Source: CAIWHR01 sp963816925
GTDB lineage: Bacteria; Pseudomonadota; Gammaproteobacteria; Burkholderiales; Casimicrobiaceae
Length of the DNA: 64,000 nt
Direction: 5' to 3'
Assembly (NCBI GenBank): GCA_963816925.1
Contig: CAWFMY010000009.1
Coordinates: 124,001 to 188,000 of the forward strand
The position numbers were made by a program, and so were the translations under genes. Below, in pieces: positions 62,418 to 64,000 of the stretch. How positions within the stretch are numbered: the first letter of the stretch is position 1; each line of letters starts with the position of its first letter. A model generated the notes under the pieces. The model was not told the DNA's origin and did not search any database. It saw nothing but the letters and a program-made list of their open reading frames with translations.

Positions 62418-64000
62418 TCACTTCGCCGGCGCCGAGACGTCAATATACTGCCACTCGTTGTGCAGGATCGGGTGTTTCTTGTATCCCTGCACCCGCGGCT
62501 GCACCAGCATGTTCCGGTAGCGGCTGATGTCGAGCCGCCACGGGGCATAGGTCTCGATCACCTTCGCCATCTCGCGGTAGAGCTTGTTGCGCTCAGGCGA
62601 GTCCGGCATCTTGAGCGACTGCTCGTAGAGCCTGTCGTACTCGGGAATCTTCGCGCACGCGTTGTTGCTCTGGTAGATGTTCTTGCCGTAGAGCAGCTGC
62701 ATGAAGTTGTCGGCGTCCGGGTAGTCGGCGATCCACGACGCGGTGCGCATTTGCAGCTTGCACTGCTTTTCGAGCTTCAGCAATTCGGCGAACTTGTCCT
62801 TCTGCACTTCCATCCTGATGCCGATGCCGTCGTAAGCCTTCTTCCACAACTCGTCCTGCTGGCGGCCCAGCGAATCGGGCCGCGACGCGTAGCGGATCAC
62901 GAGCGGCTTGCCGTCGGGAAGGGTCCGGTAGCCATCGGCGCCCTTCTTGTAGCCGAACTTGTCGAGCAGCGCGTTCGCCGCGGCGGGATCGTATTTGACG
63001 CTCGACTTGTAGTTCGGGTCGTGCCCGACGACGCCGGGCGGAATCGGGAACTGCGCCTCGATCGCCTGGTTGTTGCGCACGACCCGGATCTCTTCCTCGA
63101 CCGGGTAGGCCATCGCCATCGCTCGCCGCAGCGCGATCTTGTCGTTGGTGAGGCCGCCGACCACCGGGTCCATCATGTTCCAGTAGTGATATGAAATCTC
63201 GGGATCGACGAAGCGCGACAGCCGGACCCCCTTCTTCTGCATGTCGGGCGTCAGGGTGCCGCCGTTCAGCACCTTCGGCGCGAGCGGGCCCTCCATGTTC
63301 ATGAGGTCGAGCTCGCCGTTCTGGAAGGCGAGCAGGCGCGACTGGTCCTCTTCCATGATGCTGATCTCGATGCGGCCGATCTGCGGCATCTTCTTGCCCT
63401 TCATCTCGGCGACGATGCGCGCGTCCTCGGGATCGGTGCCGGCCTTGAAGTCCCACGTGAAGCCGCGGTAGTCGGGATTCGCTTCGAGGAAGATCTTGGA
63501 CGAGCGGATCCACTTCGCGAGCTTGTAGGCGCCGGTGCCCACCGGATTGGACATGATGCGCCCGCCCTCGTCGCCGTAGGCCGCGACGACTTCGCGCGCG
63601 ACCGCGCTCGTCGGCTCGTGCGCGAGCACGTACGACATGTTGTAGTCCGGCTGCTTGAGCCGGATGCGCAGCGTGTAGCGGTCGACGGCTTCAAGTCCGG
63701 CGACCTTGGCGTTGTAGTCGAACTTGCCGCCCTTCTTCGCCTTTTCCGCCAGTTCGTCGAGGCCGACGATCTTGTCCTCGATGAGCCACGTCCACGGCGA
63801 CTTGATCGCCGGATCCATGAGGCGCTTCAACGAGTAGACGTAGTCGTCGGCGACGAGCTCGCGCTTGACGCCCTTGAACGCCGGATCGGGCGTGAAGTAG
63901 ATGCCCTTCTTGATCTTGATCGTGTAGGTCTGGCCGTTGTCGGTGACCTGCGGCAGCGCCTCGGCGGTGAGCGGCACGAGCTTCGACGGCCGCGCGAGGT
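62418..64000 (-). CDS. Peptide ABC transporter substrate-binding protein (partial, family 5)
   Basis: At least 527 codons; the N-terminus and signal peptide are beyond the right edge. SBP_bac_5 signatures: GIYFTPDPAFKGVKRELVADDYVYSLKRLMDP, VGTGAYKLAKWIRSSKIFLEANPDYRG, ALRRAMAMAYPVEEEI and WIADYPDADNFMQLLYG. Binds oligopeptides or related molecules in the periplasm for the permeases downstream. The exact ligand is unknown. Confidence 0.92.
   Translation of the reverse strand, partial: LARPSKLVPLTAEALPQVTDNGQTYTIKIKKGIYFTPDPAFKGVKRELVADDYVYSLKRLMDPAIKSPWTWLIEDKIVGLDELAEKAKKGGKFDYNAKVAGLEAVDRYTLRIRLKQPDYNMSYVLAHEPTSAVAREVVAAYGDEGGRIMSNPVGTGAYKLAKWIRSSKIFLEANPDYRGFTWDFKAGTDPEDARIVAEMKGKKMPQIGRIEISIMEEDQSRLLAFQNGELDLMNMEGPLAPKVLNGGTLTPDMQKKGVRLSRFVDPEISYHYWNMMDPVVGGLTNDKIALRRAMAMAYPVEEEIRVVRNNQAIEAQFPIPPGVVGHDPNYKSSVKYDPAAANALLDKFGYKKGADGYRTLPDGKPLVIRYASRPDSLGRQQDELWKKAYDGIGIRMEVQKDKFAELLKLEKQCKLQMRTASWIADYPDADNFMQLLYGKNIYQSNNACAKIPEYDRLYEQSLKMPDSPERNKLYREMAKVIETYAPWRLDISRYRNMLVQPRVQGYKKHPILHNEWQYIDVSAPAK

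Noticed and set aside
1..64000. tRNA, rRNA, CRISPR arrays, insertion sequences or prophage
   Set aside because: Reading both strands I found no cloverleaf T-arm sequence, no spaced direct repeats and no transposase, integrase or phage protein.

Overview
The window is G+C-rich (about two thirds or more by eye), densely coded bacterial DNA. Gene content points to a betaproteobacterium. It encodes a cbb3 oxidase operon with FNR-type boxes, a proteasome-like protease of the type known from Betaproteobacteria (BPH), hslO/hslR, a type II secretion module, exosortase H and TonB/ExbB/ExbD. No genus can be named from the sequence alone. I see no rRNA, tRNA, CRISPR array, prophage or transposase gene.

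Layout. 1-5478 (minus): ccoI-ccoS-ccoN-ccoO-ccoQ-ccoP (ccoP cut by the window edge), a microaerobic terminal oxidase with its copper pump; a perfect FNR box precedes ccoN and a near-perfect one precedes the adjacent universal stress protein gene. 6170-13525: a membrane-anchored TPR protein, a Crp/Fnr regulator, and a divergent RND efflux pair followed by two small genes, with a perfect operator palindrome between regulator and pump. 13601-19601 (plus): proS, a lytic transglycosylase, gluQ, the BPH protease, hslO, a PaiB-like protein and hslR, a translation and protein-quality-control run. 19877-24703: a MerR/CarH-like regulator without the cobalamin histidine, a PilZ-like protein and an acyl-CoA synthetase. 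24819-28529: exosortase H with its membrane partner, facing an MBOAT acyltransferase and an SGNH-like partner. 28602-30664: a Fur-controlled cupredoxin/FTR1 iron uptake operon. 30606-34253: amiC, tsaE, queG, a thioredoxin-fold protein and a small membrane protein. 34267-39206 (minus): gspD-gspE-gspF. 39491-41401: an ECF sigma factor operon. 41597-44033 (minus): exbB-exbD-exbD-tonB. 44500-46256: small exported proteins. 46361-52701: an iron/2-oxoglutarate dioxygenase cluster (PKHD hydroxylase plus two TPR-fused aspartyl-hydroxylase-like proteins) beside a large TonB-dependent receptor. 53464-58133: a transglutaminase-like TPR lipoprotein, a GNAT acetyltransferase and tldD-tldE. 58252-64000 (minus): a peptide ABC importer with a fused double ATPase.

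How parts work together: FNR-type control links the oxidase and the stress protein to oxygen limitation. Fur control, FTR1, TonB/ExbBD, the TonB receptor and the PKHD hydroxylase form an iron-acquisition theme. BPH, Hsp33 (hslO) and Hsp15 (hslR) form a stress proteostasis theme.

Caution on quality: about sixteen single-base frameshifts break otherwise well-conserved genes (proS, the PilZ-like gene, the acyl-CoA synthetase, gspD, the second AspH, the TonB receptor, the TPR lipoprotein, tldD and others). Ten fall between 48.3 and 55.6 kb. Most sit in short G/C or A runs and the correct frame resumes at once, so I treat them as probable assembly indels and annotate each gene as one unit. The most interesting loci are the dioxygenase/TonB cluster, the exosortase H/MBOAT locus, the BPH-Hsp33 run, and a repeated intergenic element with two clear copies.
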